A stretch of DNA of 64,000 nt from Taxillus chinensis (lineage: Eukaryota; Streptophyta; Magnoliopsida; Santalales; Loranthaceae): contig CM042091.1 in the NCBI GenBank assembly GCA_023512835.1, positions 21,283,506-21,347,505 of the forward strand, in the 5' to 3' direction. Shown here piece by piece: positions 11,825-23,893 of the stretch; positions within the stretch are counted from its first letter, which is position 1; every line of letters begins with the position of its first letter. The notes beneath the pieces were generated by a model. It made no database searches and was not told the origin of the DNA. It was given only the letters and a program-made list of their open reading frames with translations. Both the position numbers and the translations under genes were made by a program.

Positions 11825-12077
11825 GGGTCGGAGGTGGCTGTTGGCCAAAGGATAGTGATGTGCTTTCTTGTATTAGTTTATAATGTATTTGTATTGTCCT
11901 TTAGACATGTATTTATATTTGAGATATGTTTTGAGATGTGTATTTGTGTCATACGAGTATGTGTTATATGCATTGTGATGCATGAGGTTATGAATTGTGG
12001 TGGTGCTTTGTTGAGCGGACGTATGTCCTGTTATATACTATGTGCGGTGTATGAACCATTTGTGGTGTTGTGGCTTG
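11825..12077 (+). other. 3' untranslated part of element B up to the C insertion
   Basis: T-rich non-coding sequence with TGTATTT/ATGTGTT repeats. It aligns with 60485-60700 of N. The remainder of B resumes at 25415. Confidence 0.6.
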
Positions 12078-12082
12078 CCGTT
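12078..12082. other. Left target-site duplication of element C (CCGTT)
   Basis: CCGTT directly before the LTR is repeated at 25415-25419 directly after the other LTR. Removing C rejoins the two parts of B. Confidence 0.92.
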
Positions 12083-13591
12083 TGACCCGTATAAATTGTG
12101 TCTATAGGTTTTGCAGCAAGTGCACTGGTCAAGTAATAAAATGGAGTATTAAGACTCTGGTTGTCGAACCCACAGGGAGGTAGCTAATGCTGTTAAGCAG
12201 CAAGCATTAAGCTAACAAGTTGATTTTATGTCTGGACAATTGATTTTTGTTGTGCAAATAGTTTGAATGAAAAGTGATTAAATAAGAATGTTGGCAAGCT
12301 GTTGGTATAGAAATTTTAGTGATTAAGGATCTAGGGTCACAATGTTTACCACCCAATCGATTGTAATAGTCTGGTTATGGCTCTTGTTCTTGATTTATGT
12401 TCTAGTTCATGTTCATGTTGATTATCTCCTACCTATCTTACATTTGGTCCATGCTAAGATAGATTTAAGGCTTTTATCCCATTTGGTCCATGTGAATAAA
12501 AGTGATCAAGGTAGATAAACAATCTAATAGTTGCAGACTTGGTCCATCATACAATATTAAATCTAATTCACTAGTGTTCCACCCTAGACAAGGGCTAAGA
12601 TTACCTAATTATGCATAAACTAGGCATTTTCATTCAAGCAAGTGAATTAAACAAAAACTGAATTTTATTTTATTGAACAACCATAACCAAACTGAATACA
12701 ATTTATTGGGGGCTACATTGCTCCCCTAGACTAACAAAACTACTCCATAATCATGACAAAAGCAATAACAATTGCAAGAAAGAACATGATTACAGTACCA
12801 GGACAATAAAGGAAGACCCGAAGATGAACCAGGACTCCAGCCTCCAAAGACTCCGGCATCTGCTGCCCAAAATCACTCCTTGCCAAGGACAATCCGATCT
12901 TTTAGCAATGGCTATAGCTCTTTTTCAGAACTCAGATCAAATTCTCCCACTCAAGATGATTTACAATGCCTCCAAAGCCCCCTATTTATAGGATTTAGTG
13001 GGCCAAATTAGGGTTACAAAAGGTGTGCCCTAATTATAAATGTGGTCGCAGCCAAAACGACGTCATTTTGGTTAGTGACACTATTCAACGTTCTAGGCTC
13101 AATAACACTCAAACTACACCAAATTTGACCCCAGTTCTTTAAAGAAAAATGATTAAAACAACAAAACACATCATTTGGAGCTCAAAAATGCCTGCACGCG
13201 AGAATACACGTGAGAAGACCCTTTTCACGTGCAGCTCCAATTCGACTCAAATTTGCTCCAAAGCTTCCTCTTGATTTGTAGAAGGCATCCATGCAATAAA
13301 CTCTTTGCACGTGAGAAAGCCTTTTCACGTGCAGCTTGATTTTGCCTTCATTTTGCTTCCATCCTTTTCCTATAGCTTCCTCTTGAGTGTATGGAGTGAT
13401 CTAGCGAAGGTGTGTGGGAAAACGTTGCTCCAAAACCTGCCAAAAATACTCAAAAAGTATAACTATACACCAAACAGGGTCTTCTTAGGGATTAGAGCAC
13501 ATATGTGTAAAATAGCATGCAAATAGGTACAAATCATACTATAAAACACCCTAAATAAGGCCTAGGATAACGGCATAAATGCACGTTATCA
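12083..13591 (-). repeat. 3' LTR of element C
   Basis: It starts TGACCCGTATAAATTG and ends GCACGTTATCA on the + strand. It differs from the other LTR by scattered substitutions and lacks a 12-base duplication in the second hairpin (13306-13333 against about 25118-25157). Hairpins with CACGTG-type stems lie at 13206-13233 and 13306-13333. Confidence 0.92.
12983..13071 (-). promoter_or_regulatory. Promoter of the C 3' LTR
   Basis: On the - strand a near-palindrome (CCAAAATGACGTCGTTTTGG, 13052-13071) lies about 60 bases upstream of a TATAAATA box (12983-12990). ACGT cores of this kind bind bZIP factors in plants, and TATA at this spacing suggests the transcription start of the element. Confidence 0.6.
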
Positions 13592-13602
13592 AATTCCCCC
13601 AC
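13592..13602 (-). other. Polypurine tract of element C
   Basis: On the - strand TGTGGGGGAATT directly precedes the LTR start TGATAACG. This is the usual Athila/Tat arrangement, with a GAGGACAAGCA box about 25 bases upstream. Confidence 0.88.
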
Positions 13603-14946
13603 ACTTGAACCTTTGCTTGTCCTCAAGCAAAAAAGAAACAAACACACAGTCAAACTGGAAAGAAAGAATAAACTAACAAACAAGAGAGGCATGGTTTCTC
13701 AAGACATACAACTCTATCATGATGAAGTAGATATTCAAATAGCTAAAATGAATCACAAATTAATCTAAACATGCCCTTATTATCAAGTCCAACAACCATG
13801 TAATATCATTACTAACAGTTTAGATAGAAGCAAACATGCAAGCATAAAATGAAACTTAGCTCCCCCTGAGAGTCCTTACCAAGGTTAGAGCAGCCTCACT
13901 CAAATATAACTTCCTTTTCTCTCCTCTCATGCCTTACTATCAATGCCTAACAGCTAAGGATCTACTCTTACACTCGCTACTAGCTATTGATTAAGTTTTT
14001 GCCACGTAAACATGAGAAGTCCCCATTGTGCTCGTTAAGGAAAACACACCCTCTAGTCTACTTTTTTGCAACTCACACACTTTGCTTTGCTCAATGAACT
14101 CACACTCTACTCTAATGACTGATAAAACACATTTTGAGCCAAAGAATTGAGCTCAACATTCTAAATAAACACAACTCAGCCATTATGGCTTTTATTCTTC
14201 AAATTTGTTTTTTTTTGTTTTTTTTAAACAACACACTTCTTTTAAATAATAACCTTACAAGGTTGCATTTTATGCTCTCCCTTGATGGATTATTCACTTT
14301 GCTATTTTCCTCACAAAACACTTTTGTTGCACATAAACAACAATATTTTTGTTCTTTTTTTTTTTAAACAAGAACTAAGCTGAAATACTTGAATCACTAA
14401 CACCATACACCAAACACTGAGCCACGAACAGGTACTTTCTTATGCCTAAGTAACTCCAACCATTAAATAGCTAGTAATGAACATTAAAAGCAAATTGGTA
14501 ACCCAATAACCCATAAAATACACTTAAAGGGAAGATAATGGTGCTCTCAAAAAGTATATGCCTATTCTGCACTCAACTTCAGGGTTTACAAAGCTCATCC
14601 TAACATAACATGCTCATCTTACTATTCAAATGTCAGCTCCAAAATCATGGTGATATCATACAAGAAGTAAAGACATGCTCAACTAACTTATAACACACCT
14701 TAACGATTGAAACATCTTTATCACAACAAGATACTAAGGTGGTCAATATAGTCAACCAGAATTACATATCTTTGTAGCCATGCACCTCACAGGCAAAACA
14801 TACATTCACAGCAAAAACATAAAAAAAAACAAAGCAGGCATGCAAACAAACAAGCAACCGGTTCAAGGGAAATCCACCCCCCCCCCACACTTAAACGACG
14901 CGATGCCCTTAGAGCATGGGAAAAGGAAAAAGGAAGAAGACCGTTA
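13603..14946 (-). other. Long 3' untranslated region of element C
   Basis: This A/T-rich stretch lies between ORF3 and the PPT. It holds poly-T/poly-A runs (14205-14225, 14348-14366) and a C-tract (14878-14887). I see no coding signal or clear repeat in it. Long 3' UTRs are usual in Athila elements. Confidence 0.65.
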
Positions 14947-15744
14947 CTAGTTGGTGGGTACACTGTAGTAAAAGATAACATGGGCCACCATTCTTCTAAG
15001 ACGCGCGACAAAGTCAGTCGATGTTTCTCTTGTGAGCGCCCAAGTATCCTTATGCTGCAACAGAGCTATCAAATAATAGTAGACAAAAATCCCACAACTG
15101 AATTGATCAGGTTGTTGGGGAAGCTCCATTTCATTGAAGTGCACCAGAGGAAACTTGGATGTCAACAGCCCTTCTTTTCGGAGTGCGTTTTTGATTTTTT
15201 TCAAGAAACCATGGACGAGCTTCTTCTTTCGTGTGGAAAACCCATGGGCTTGGCTCGGGTCATAAAGGACGGCATGGCCCACACTTAGGTCCAACTGCAA
15301 GAGTACGAAGTGTCGATCAAGGAGGACCGGTATAAGAACCTCATGGACCTGGTGCCAAGAGCGATGTCCTTCGTCGCTCCATTCATCCGCCGGGCGGAAA
15401 ATGTGCTCCTCTAACGGCTGCTCATATATCTCGCACAGCATGATAGAGGTGTACTGAGCCATAGGGTAGTCGTTGGGCTCAGCCTCCACCACGTGTCGCA
15501 TTGTACGGCAGAATAAGTCAACGTCATCGGAAGATAAGTACTGATCAACTAGGATACGCTGCAAATAGGATGATGTGAAGACTTCGGAATCACGCGTAAA
15601 GCGCGCTTACAAGGTGTCTCTGTACGTAAACTGCTGAAAAGCAGTTGTGGCATCAGCAGTGGAGAGGGCCGGATGGAGATGAATGTAGATGGGCTCCCCT
15701 AGATTATCTTCCTGGGGGGCTTTTGATGACGCGCTGGACCACCA
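14947..15744 (-). pseudogene. Element C ORF3, C-terminal Ulp1-like (C48) cysteine-protease domain
   Basis: The 205-residue open segment (15564-14947) ends in a recognisable C48 fold. RSWHQVHEVLIPVLLDRHF contains His85 (about 15312), ALYDPS-type HAVLYDPS supplies Asp102, and LPQQPDQFSCGIFVYYYL gives Gln151 six residues before Cys157 (about 15096). The order His-Asp-Gln-Cys and the DxxSCGxFV motif are those of Ulp1/SENP proteases, which process SUMO. All catalytic residues are present. Upstream coding similarity continues in frame (FTRDSEVFTSS) until a TAA near 15606-15608, so this was the end of a longer ORF3 protein. Its substrate, host SUMO system or element polyprotein, is unknown. Confidence 0.72.
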
Positions 15745-17265
15745 TTACAACGACCGGATTAAGGGAACTAGGGCCTGTGAAGAGCTGGGCCCTGCTGGTG
15801 GTGTGAAATAAACGGGAGCTGTTGGAGGAAAGGGTGGAGCGACGTAGGGCTCAGCCTCTTGCGGATACTGTGGGTACTCCGGTGTCTCTTCGCTATGTGC
15901 GGTGCTGTTGGACCGGAGGTGACGGTGCATCAAATGGATCCTCCACAGGAGGTGTAGGAGTTTTCTTCTTCTTCTTCTTCCCCATGGCCTTCCAGATCTT
16001 ACCAAGCAGACCTTTGACTTCCTTCTGCTCCTTGAGGATGAGAGTTTGTTTTTCTTCAGCAGCCCGATCTCCTGAACAGTTTCCGCCTGTGCCTCCTGTA
16101 GTTGAGCAGTTTGCCTCCGTAAGTTTTCATAAGAAGCAGCAGGAGTTGGCTCCGAGGCTTCCTATGGTCGGGCAGATGGATGAGAGGTTGCTTGTTGGTC
16201 TTGAGCGATGTACTCGAGCAACTCATCCAGCTGAAGTCTTGTGATATGGCCATTAGTGAAGGCCCAGTTAAGAATGTCAGCTTCACTGATAACTTGGCCA
16301 CTGACGCCTTGGAAGAAGTTGTAGACTTCTTCCTTGTGAACATTGAACTGCATGTACATGGCAGTTAACTGGAAGATGTGCTGTCGGCGGGCATTCATGG
16401 GAGTAGAGGTGTCCCTAAACTGCTCAGTGGGTCGCTCCATATGTACGCTGTGACGTGAAGGCTGTGGAGCGACGTGGATACTATCTCCCCATTTGCCCTT
16501 GTAGCTAACGCCTAAGGCACCCTCTAGATGGAGAACTCGTAACCGCAGGTTATTCGGGAAAACAGTGGGGACTACTTGAGCACTAAGATGACCATATTGA
16601 TACTGCAAAAGCATACTAAGTAGTTGATCATATAAACATTTGTGAATATCCCGTTTCCACAGTTTAAAAATTTCAGCAGCCCAATCAATGTGTAACTGAC
16701 GATCGATGCAAAACATAAACTCCAAATGGGACTTAGGGACTGAGTCTACGCCACTAGTCTGTAACAGTAAGCACCTCCCTACCAAATTGGCAAGGCAACG
16801 GTATTTCCCGTGAAATCCGTTTTTAGTAAATTGCCGACGTTTCCCAAATTCCTTATTATACTGTAAAGCTCTACCATAATCTCCTAAGTTCAAATCAGGT
16901 ATTGCATGCATGGGATTTGGCAGATCAAAGTAGTCTCTCAACATAGCAGGGGAAATAGAAATTAAGACACCTTGAACCTCCCCAATTATCTCATCATCTT
17001 CCTTATTGACGTAGACTGAATTATAAAAGTCTAACATGGCAGGGTAATATAGATTACTGCGAGCGCATACTAACCTTCTCAGCCCCAAAGCTTGCAGCTT
17101 GGTCATAACTTCTTCAGTCCAATCAAGCGTGGAGGACTCCAGGATCTCCCAATCAAGTACATTCCCCACGAAGATCGTGTCGGCTTCTCTCAATGCCGAA
17201 GGCATAGAGGTGGCAGAGGCTTCAGGACTGCCTTCTCCTTGGCGGGCTCTTCTTGTGCGCACCAT
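15745..17265 (-). pseudogene. Element C ORF3, N-terminal part (plant-transposon-protein-like) and linker
   Basis: The first ATG is at 17265 (MVRTRRARQGEGS), in a good initiation context (GTCATGG) and about 83 bases below a TATA box. The frame is open further upstream but with no ATG. The globular part includes LRRLVCARSNLYYPAMLDF, EVQGVLISISPAMLRDYFDLP, and SHLEFMFCIDRQLHIDWAAEI, resembling the putative plant transposon protein domain found in the envelope position of Athila elements. A TAG at 16162-16164 and a frameshift near 16040 precede a Gln/Lys-rich and then Pro-rich linker (PYVAPPFPPTAPVYF) that leads to the C48 domain. I see no signal peptide or membrane segment, so an envelope role is not supported. 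Confidence 0.7.
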
Positions 17266-17347
17266 GACTAACCCAGAAAGGAATTTGCTCTCAGCAGGAA
17301 GGAAGAGGAAAGTATGAGATGTGAGTTTCAAGCTTGGAGCCCCTCCC

Positions 17348-17355
17348 TATTTATA
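17348..17355 (-). promoter_or_regulatory. TATA box upstream of element C ORF3 (internal promoter candidate)
   Basis: The - strand reads CTATAAATAGGGAGGGGCT, close to the LTR TATA region of the same element (CTATAAATAGGGGGCTTTGG at 12983). The first ATG of ORF3 is about 83 bases downstream. The hairpin array lies directly upstream, as hairpins lie upstream of the LTR TATA box. Confidence 0.6.
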
Positions 17356-17404
17356 GTGATTCGCCACAAGGGTAAAAGACGAAATTGACCTTCTTAAAGT
17401 GCTC

Positions 17405-17820
17405 CATTATTTTCACGTGCAGAACAAAGAATACTCTAGAAGATGCCAACTGTCTCCCACCGAAATTTCAGACTGATTGGACAAAGGTAGGTGTGCACGT
17501 GAAAAGCGTGATTTCACGGGTAGGGCTTGGATGAATCTAGACACTTCCAGCTATCTTCCACCAAAATTTGAGATTGAAAAGATGCTTCTATCCTTGTGCA
17601 CGCGAAAAGCTTTTTCACGGGTAGGTCTCAGAAAGGTCTAGAGGATGCCAGTTGCCTTTGTGCAAACTTTCAGATCGATTGGACCATCCTACCCTTGTGC
17701 ACGCGAAAATCATTTTCACGGTGAGGGCCTTTTTTGTCCAAATTTCACCAGTAGGTCACGGATGAACTGTAGATCCATTATACATGTGCACGTGAAATAC
17801 TGCTTCTCACGGGCAAGCTG
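17405..17820. repeat. Tandem hairpin array upstream of element C ORF3
   Basis: Four diverged units of about 90-105 bases each end in a hairpin: 17493-17520 (GTGCACGTGAAA/ATTTCACGGG), 17597-17620, 17698-17724 and 17786-17814. A lone half (TTTTCACGTGCAG) is at 17409. Preceding bases such as GAAATTTCAGA are also repeated. The unit is shared with hairpins in the LTRs of C, B, F and N. Confidence 0.75.
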
Positions 17821-18284
17821 GTTGACACCCTAAATGAAGCCCAAAGTTGCTGAAATTTGACAGGCTAGTAGGCCATCTCCCAAGGACAAAAATGTGTCAG
17901 TTAGTGGGCCCAAAATACCATCTCATAATCCATAACTTCATCTCCTTGGTTTGGCAATAGTTTGGAGTGGGCTCCTCTGATTTAATTTAACTGGGCTTGG
18001 ATTTGGGCCTTAGAAAGTTTATCTAAAGTTTTGATACACAGGCCCAAGTAAGCCCAAGCAGAGATAAGCTCCATCAAAGAAATATAGGCCTAGGCCCTGG
18101 TTCAAATGCTGCACATAAAATTAAAACAAAGCAGATATGCACTCCCTACAGACTATGGGTTAAAGCACACAATAAAATATCCCAATAAAATAAAATAAAA
18201 TAGAATAAAAAAGGAAAAGAAATCACTATGGGTTGCCTCCCATGAAGCGCTGAGTTTAGGTCTTTAGCTTGACCGTCGCCTCTG
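17821..18284 (-). other. Pol-ORF3 intergenic part of element C
   Basis: Non-coding, with several GGGCC/GGGCTT words on both strands and a short AATAAAATAAAATAAA run (18184-18200). Nothing further is recognisable. Confidence 0.5.
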
Positions 18285-21200
18285 TCAAGTTGTGCTCAGA
18301 GTGAAATGATCAACCTCCTTAACATGGTCCTGAATGTAGTATGGCTTCACACGTTGACCATTTACTTTGAATATTTGCCCAGAGGTTGATTGGAGTTCAA
18401 CACTGCCATATGGGAAAACCTTTATAACAGTATAAGGCCCCATCCACTTAGATCGCAGCTTCCCAGGGAAGAGTTTAATTCTGGAATTAAAGAGAAGCAC
18501 CTTCTGCCCTGGTTCAATGGTAGAGGGGCTGATCTTCTTATCATGTTTGAGCTTAGACCTCTCCTTGTACAGCTTAGCACTCTCATAGGCATCGAAGCGA
18601 AATTCCTCCAGCTCATTTAGTTGGTGCAATCGTAGTTCAGCAGCAACATTGGGATCCATGTTTAGCTTTTTAACTGCCCAAAATGCCTTGTGTTCCAATT
18701 CAACAGGCAAGTGGCAGGCCTTTCCATACAGTAGACGATAAGGAGACATTCCAATGAGTGTTTTGAATGCTGTGCGGTAAGCCCACAACGCCTCATCGAG
18801 TTTTAGAGACCAATCTTTTCGGTTGCCTCCCACTGTCTTCTCCAAAATTTTCTTGATCTCACGGTTTGAGACTTCAGCTTGGCCGTTTGCCTGTGGATGA
18901 TAGGCTAAAGTACGCCTATGTTGAACTCCATATTTGTTTAAGAGCTTTTCAAAAAGCTTATTGCAGAAGTGACTCCCTTCATCACTGATAATGGCTCTAG
19001 GTGTTCCAAACCTGCTGAATATGTTGCGGCGGAGGAACTTGGTTACCACCTGAGCATCATTCTTCCTAGTGGGTATAGCTTTAACCCACTTTGAGAGGTA
19101 ATCAACAGCTAGAAGGATGTAGGAAAACCCATCTGATGGTGGGAAATGTCCCATGAAATCGATTCCCCACATATCAAAAAGTTCTACTGGCATAATGCCA
19201 GTTTGGGGCATCTCTTGCTTCCTTGTAATCCCTCCTGTTCTTTGACACTGATCACATGACTTAACAAAGGTGTATGTGTCCTTGAACATGGTTGGCCAGT
19301 AAAACCCACTTTGTAGGATCTTTGCCACCGTTCTTTGCACTCCTAAATGGCCAGCATAGTCAGATGAATGACAATGCCTCAGTATGCTGTCCAGTTCCTC
19401 TTCTAGCACACATTTTCTGATGATCTGATTAGCACATTGCCTGTAGAGGACAGGCTCATCCCAAATGTATCTTCTTGCATTAAAGAGGAACCTCTTCTTT
19501 TCCTGATAAGTGAACTCGGTAGGTACATAGTCACATGCATGATAGTTCACTATATTAGCAAACCATGGCATCTGTGCTTCAGCTACAAAGAGTTGCTCAT
19601 CAGGGAAGGTGTCAGAAATAGTAGAACCTTGAGTACTACCTTCCCCTAGCTCCAACCTTGATAAATGGTCTGCCACAGTGTTGGAAGTCTCCTTCAAGTC
19701 TTTAATCTCTAGATCAAACTCTTGGAGTAACAAAACCCATCTGATCAACCTGGGTTTAGCATCCTTCTTGCTGAACAAGTATCTCAAGGCAGCGTGGTCG
19801 GTGTAAACAATTACCTTAGTTCCCAATAGATACGACCGAAACTTATCACAAGCAAACACCACAATGAGTAACTCCTTCTCTGTAGTAGTGTAATTGAGCT
19901 GGGCCTCATTGAGTATGCGACTCGCATAATATATTGCCCTGAAAACCTTGTCCCGTTTCTGCCCAAGCACTGCTTCGATTGCAAAGTCACTCGCATCACA
20001 CATCAGCTCAAAGGGTTGCGACCAGTTTGGAGCTACTATCACAGGTGCTGAACTGAGCTTCTCTTTCAGCATTGTAAATGCCTGAAGGTAGTCTTCAGAA
20101 AACATGAAAGGAACATCCTTCTCTAAAAGCATGCTTAGGGGCTTGGCAATTTTGGATAAATCTTTGATGAATGGCCGATAAAACCCTGCATGACCCAGAA
20201 AGCTCCGGATGCCCTTCACATTGGTGGGAGGAGGTAGACTCTCAATGGTAGAGATCTTTGCTCTGTCTACTTCCAACCCAGCTGCGGACACTCTATGCCC
20301 AAGGACGACTCCTTCCTTGACCATGAAGTGACATTTCTCCAGTTTAAGACCAGGTCCTTTTCCTTGCATCGGATCAACACGGTTTCCAGATTTCTGAGGC
20401 AGATGGAGAAAGATGAACCAAATACCGAGAAGTCATCCATAAAGACTTCCATAATGTCCTCCACCAACCCTTGAAATATTGCCATCATGCACCTCTGGAA
20501 AGTAGCAGGTGCGTTGCAGAGACCAAATGGCATACGCCTGAAAGCATACGTGCCAAAAGGGCACGTGAATGTGGTCTTCTCTTGATTCTCTGGGGCAACT
20601 GCTATCTGGTAGTATCCAGAATAACCGTCCAGAAAACAATAATACGGGTAGCCAGCTAACCGATCTAGCATTTGATCAATGAAAGGTAACGAAAAGTGGT
20701 CCTTACGAGTGGCTTTGTTCAGCTTGCGATAGTCGATGCACACGCGCCACCCGGTCACCGTGCGGGATAGAATGAGCTCATTCTTCTCATTGCGTATCAC
20801 TGTCATGCCGCCCTTCTTGGGAACCACTTGCACTGGGCTAACCCAGGAGCTATCTGAAATGGCATATATGATGCCAGCTTTCCTCCACTTCAGAATCTCC
20901 TTGCCAACGACTTCCTTCATTGCAGGATTGAGCCTGTGTTGGCGCTCTACAGTAGGAGTATAAGACTCCTCTATCAGTATCTTGTGCATGTAGACCGCTG
21001 GACTTATACCTTTTATATCATCTAGAGACCACCCCAGGGCCTGCTTATGCTCCCCTAAGACTTCTAATAGCTGACTAGTTTCTTCTACTGTTAAGGATGC
21101 AACTACTATCACAGGGTAATGCCCCTGTGTATCCAAAAACTCGTACCTCAGATGTTCTGGGAGTTGCTTTAGAACTGGCAAGGGTTCCGTGATTGCTGAG

Positions 21201-21343
21201 GATTCAGTTGAGGAAGGCTGCTGCTCAGCTTGGTCTTCCAGCACTTCATAAGTCTCTTTCGGTTCCGCCTCAGCAAAATCCACCTGTTGCAATTCGTGAT
21301 CCAAGCTTTCAGTGATCAAGCTCTCTTCGAAGTAGCTGTCCAC
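18285..21343 (-). pseudogene. Element C reverse transcriptase, RNase H and integrase
   Basis: The first segment (21343-20267) covers the RT fingers and palm: [54 protein letters not shown] and the active site [11 protein letters not shown], typical of Athila. A frameshift near 20350 leads to a long second segment (20369-18285, 694 codons) with [14 protein letters not shown], RNase H ([27 protein letters not shown]), the integrase zinc finger ([21 protein letters not shown]) and the DDE core ([41 protein letters not shown]). No chromodomain follows, as expected for Athila. Apart from the single frameshift the domain set is complete. Confidence 0.9.
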
Positions 21344-22010
21344 GAATTCAGCAATCTAATCAATCCAATAGCAGCTGGAATGATCATTCGCCTTGCGCAT
21401 TGAACGCTCCATGTTGAACACCACTGCGTCTTCATCCACACGCAGTGTCAACTCCCTTGAGTTTACATCGATCAAGGCCCTTTCGGTACTCAGGAATGGC
21501 CTTCAAAGAATCAGTTGGACTCCTTTATCTTCCTCCATTTCCAATACAACAAAGTCCACTGGGAAGATAAAGCGATCGACCTATCGAGCGATCAGCAAAT
21601 TGTAAAGATATGGAAGTGGGCTGTATTCCAGTCAAGCCCAGTCGCCGATAGATGGACATTGGCATCAGATTGATACTCGCCCCTAAATCACATAGGGCTT
21701 GCTCCAGTCGCGAGGTGCCAATGGTGCAGGTCAGAGTGAAACTCCCCGGATCTTTAAGCTTGGGTGGTAGCTTGTGTTGCACCACTGCACTGATATCGTT
21801 TGTGAGAGCCACTATCTCACAATCAGTGTAGCTTCTCCTCTTGGACAGCAGATCCTTTAAAAATTTGACGTAGCCAGGCATCTGTTCCAAGGCTTCTATG
21901 AATGGGATGTTCACCTCCAGCTTCTTGAATACGTCTAAAAACTTCTGGAACTGAGCATCTAACTTCTTTTTCCTCAGCCTTTGAGGATACGGCATAGGAG
22001 GTTTATACGG
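21344..22010 (-). pseudogene. Element C aspartic protease region
   Basis: The 156-codon segment 21995-21525 has FLDVFKKLEVNIPFIEALEQ, then the Athila-type protease core DPGSFTLTCTIGTSRLEQALCDLGASINLMP. The catalytic Asp is in DLGAS rather than DTG, which is normal for this lineage. Downstream IYRRLGL and LQFADRSIGR are also typical. A frameshift near 21560 and a stop near 21358 separate it from RT. Confidence 0.83.
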
Positions 22011-22029
22011 AACGGGAGCGCTAGCTTCA

Positions 22030-23703
22030 GGTGATCGTTATCGGTTGACTACTTCCAGCCTTTTCCTTCTGGTCCTTATACTGCTTAGCACCTCCTTCTT
22101 TAGCTTCCTCCTAGGTGTGCTATTCTGACTCCTCCTTGTTTGGCTCAATTTTCTTCTCTCCAGCTAGTAGTTCTTTCCCACTTCTAAGCATTATAGCTTT
22201 ACATTGCTCCCTTGGGTTGACCTCCGTATTGCTAGGAAAAGTATTTAATGAAGATGGCCTAACTGCATTTGCTAGCTGGCCAATCTGCTGCTCTATATTC
22301 TTCATAGCAGCTCCAAGATCCTGGACAGAAGTGGTAAGGGTCTCAATCCTCGTCTCCCCCTTACTCATTCTGTCAGTTGCTTGCTTAGCAAATTGATAAA
22401 AGAAGTTCCGCATCTCCTCATCCTTTGCCTTCTCTTTGTCTTCCTCCTTCTGTTGAGGCATCTTCTGGAACCCAGGAGGAAGTTGTGGCTGAGAATGTTC
22501 TCCATACTGTGCTACTCCAGTAGCAGGGACCTTATTCTGCCTTGGCCATAAGTAAGGCTGTTGTTGAAATTGTTGAGGTCCTCCCTAATTCTGGAAGTTG
22601 TTGGGTTGAGGAGGACTCTGGTACTGATTTGGATTATGAAATTGTCTCTGGAATCCTCCACCTCGATTCCCAACATATTGGGCTTCTTCGTATAGCTAGG
22701 CTGCAGCAGCGTCTTCAGCAACTGCCTTGGGTTGCTCAGCTCTGCCCTCCATGCGAACAGCCATCACTGACATTTGCTCTGTTAGCAACTCCATCTTCCT
22801 TGTCAACTCATCGAACTGAGTTGAATTTAATGAGTTGGATACCGCAGCCACCGGCTCAGCTCTAGGACGCCTGTTATTGGACCATTGGCAGTTCGACAGT
22901 GCCATTCGCTCTATAAGCTCCACTGCTGCAGAAGGCTCCATCATCATGAACGCTCCTCCAGTGGCTGCATCTATCATGCTCCTTGTATTTGCGTGCAGGC
23001 CTGCATAAAAAGATTCTACTTGTAACCATTCTGGCCTGCCATGATTAGGACACCTTCTAACTAAGTCTTTGAATCGCTCCCAGGCCTCGTACAATGACTC
23101 ATCACCATGCTGGGTGAATTGATTTATTTGGCTCCTTAAATGAATAACTCTTGTTGGTGGAAAGTACTTGGAGAGAAACTTCTCCACCATTTGGTCCCAT
23201 GTGTGTATGCTGCCAGCAGGTAGGGACTGGAACCAACCAAGAGCTCGGTCCTTCAGTGAAAACGGGAAGAGTCGCAACTTAATGGCATCATCCGAGACTC
23301 CATTGATTTTGATGGTGTCGCAAATTTGCAAGAATCGCGCTAGATGGTTGTGTGTATCATCTAGTGCCGAGCCTCGGAATGCATCTTGCCCAACCATCTG
23401 CAGTAGTGCAGGCTTCAGCTCAAAGTTATTTGCTTGGACCGGCACCCTTCTAATGCCTGAGTACTCATCCGACAGTACAGGTCTAACATAATCCATGAAG
23501 GTCCTAGGCTGATAACCTCCTTGGCCGTTGTGTCCCTGATCTTCTCTTGCTCTGTTTTTAGCCATAATTTCTTCACACAAGGTATTTAAGCCTTCCAACT
23601 ATTGTTCAGCTGCAGCTAATACCCTATGAGCCCTTCGCTGCCCTCGCAACGTCCGTTCGATTTTAGGATCGTATGGCAATAACTCACCCCTGGTGTGACA
23701 CAT
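22030..23703 (-). pseudogene. Element C Gag
   Basis: The likely start is ATG at 23703 (MCHTRGELLPYDPKIER), because similarity and the open frame continue upstream of a TAG at 23599-23601. The capsid includes YSGIRRVPVQANNFELKPAL, FLQICDTIKINGVSDDAIK and FPPTRVIHLRSQINQF. A stop after EDAAAA (22696) is followed by a Gln/Pro-rich linker in another frame, and by IEQQIGQLANAVRPS and NPREQCKAIMLRSGKEL, the conserved end of Athila Gag. No CCHC knuckle is seen, which is usual in this lineage. Confidence 0.85.
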
Positions 23704-23869
23704 ACACAGAGGAATTTTCTCAAACACGTATGGTGCACCCCTGAAAAATGGCAAAAACAAAGAAATACCAGGTAACACCGTACTAGAAAATTAAAAGAAA
23801 GTAAAAATCCAGATCACAAATAAACTTAAGCACCTAATGTCACTTAATCCTAACAACGTTTGGCTTGCC

Positions 23870-23887
23870 TCCCCGGCAACGGTGCCA
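23870..23887 (-). other. Primer-binding site of element C (tRNA-Asp type)
   Basis: TGGCACCGTTGCCGGGGA on the - strand lies a few bases after the 5' LTR. The TGGC(G/A)CCGTTGCCGGGGA form is typical of Athila/Tat elements and contrasts with the tRNA-Met sites of the other elements here. Confidence 0.88.
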
Positions 23888-23893
23888 AAAACC

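Noticed and set aside
17405..17820. Possible CRISPR-like or satellite array
   Set aside because: Units are diverged, repeats are not separated by unique spacers of constant length, and the sequence is plant nuclear.
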